Source of the DNA: Bacteroidales bacterium
GTDB taxonomy: Bacteria; Bacteroidota; Bacteroidia; Bacteroidales; P3
Assembly: GCA_023227645.1 (NCBI GenBank)
Contig: JALNVJ010000011.1
Location: 1-20,565 of the forward strand
Direction of reading: 5' to 3'
DNA: 20,565 nucleotides
In this document: one piece after another, positions 20,045 through 20,565 of the stretch
How positions within the stretch are numbered: position 1 is the first letter of the stretch
Layout: each line of letters begins with the position of its first letter
Position numbers and translations under genes: made by a program
Notes under the pieces: model-generated
What the model saw: the letters and a program-made list of their open reading frames with translations, nothing else
Database searches by the model: none
What the model was told of the DNA's origin: nothing

Positions 20045-20565
20045 AAAAAAAGTAAAATTATTATTAATAGGGGTTTTAAGCCTTTTATCATTAACAAGCT
20101 TTGGAGCAAATGAAAAAGAAATAATATACAATGCCTATATAACTGATAATATGAGCATTTGGAAAAAGACAATCGATGCAATGGATGCCGAAACAAATAA
20201 AACTATTGCGAGGGAGTTTGAACTCTTAAATTATGAATATGGATATATTGCATGGTGTGTTGGAAAAAAGAAGACAGATGAAGCAAACCTATACTTGGAT
20301 AAAGGGACGCAGAGAATTACCAAACTTGAGACGTATAAGAAAAGCCTAGGCCTAATCTATGCATATCAATCTGCATTCTACGGTTATCAAATTGGGATGA
20401 ATAAGATTAAGGCACCCTTTTTAGGGCCAAAAAGCATAGAAGTGGCTAAAAAATCGGTGACTATGAATATTAATAATTATTTTGGCTATATGCAATTGGG
20501 TAATATTGAATACTATATGCCTCCAGTCTTTGGAGGGTCAAAAGAAAAGGCATTAGACTATTACC
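20034..20565 (+). CDS. Secreted protein of unknown function, TPR-like (3' truncated by window edge)
   Basis: An ATG at 20034, inside the last codons of the photolyase gene, opens a frame that stays open to the window end (177 codons). It begins with a Sec signal peptide: basic MIFRKKVK, hydrophobic core LLLIGVLSLLSLTS, and probable cleavage after SFGA near residue 25. The mature part is helical with Tyr-rich stretches such as 'LGLIYAYQSAFYGYQIG' and 'YYMPPVFGGSKEKALDYY'. The last resembles a TPR helix pair with an FGG-x-KEKAL block seen in Bacteroidota periplasmic TPR proteins. It is probably periplasmic. No enzymatic motif is visible, and its role in a carotenoid/photolyase operon is unknown. 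Confidence 0.75.
   Translation, partial: MIFRKKVKLLLIGVLSLLSLTSFGANEKEIIYNAYITDNMSIWKKTIDAMDAETNKTIAREFELLNYEYGYIAWCVGKKKTDEANLYLDKGTQRITKLETYKKSLGLIYAYQSAFYGYQIGMNKIKAPFLGPKSIEVAKKSVTMNINNYFGYMQLGNIEYYMPPVFGGSKEKALDYY

Overview
The window is AT-rich, densely packed bacterial chromosome. It fits the phylum Bacteroidota, probably an order with pigmented environmental members. The evidence is the repeated TTG / 19-nt spacer / TAnnTTTG promoter form, weak ribosome binding sites, an eukaryotic-type isoleucyl-tRNA synthetase with a GIHH/KMSKR signature pair, a long-form PurF-like protein, a UvrA with the CPTTG variant of its first zinc module, and a lipoprotein of the Bacteroidota 'Cbp1-like' family. 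No transposase, integrase, phage gene or CRISPR array is visible. Species cannot be named from this sequence.

Layout. (1) 1-1465, plus strand: the 3' end of a PHP-domain protein, a small GHKL ATPase and a YqeY-family protein, tightly packed. (2) 1466-1750: a gap between converging genes holding a perfect 42-nt palindrome, three copies of a dyad-symmetric element at an exact 22-bp period, and a second hairpin. (3) 1751-9644, minus strand: one apparent operon ileS-recA-nadE-(PurF-like), with junctions of 20, 0 and 5 nt, driven by a good promoter at 9686-9717. (4) 9848-10004: tRNA-Val(TAC) with its own promoter and terminator. (5) 10218-11216: a membrane-anchored lytic transglycosylase, converging on (6) 11274-12140, a coiled-coil lipoprotein, with a shared bidirectional terminator. 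(7) 12323-15151: uvrA. (8) 15167-15321: tRNA-Met(CAT) with promoter and terminator. (9) 15398 to the right edge: a promoter followed by six overlapping or abutting genes: phytoene synthase, CruF-type carotenoid hydratase, PlsC-like acyltransferase, GT2 glycosyltransferase, CPD photolyase and the start of a secreted protein.

How the genes work together. The right-hand operon reads as a pathway for a hydroxylated, glycosylated and probably acylated carotenoid, coupled to light-driven DNA repair. No phytoene desaturase (CrtI) is present in the part seen. The minus-strand operon mixes translation (IleRS), recombination (RecA) and NAD/nucleotide metabolism. Its NAD synthetase has an intact ammonia-dependent domain but has lost the glutaminase cysteine (Leu135). 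Most of the window is housekeeping. The points most worth a second look are the degenerate glutaminase domain of NadE, the compact carotenoid-ester/photolyase operon and the 22-bp repeat cluster.
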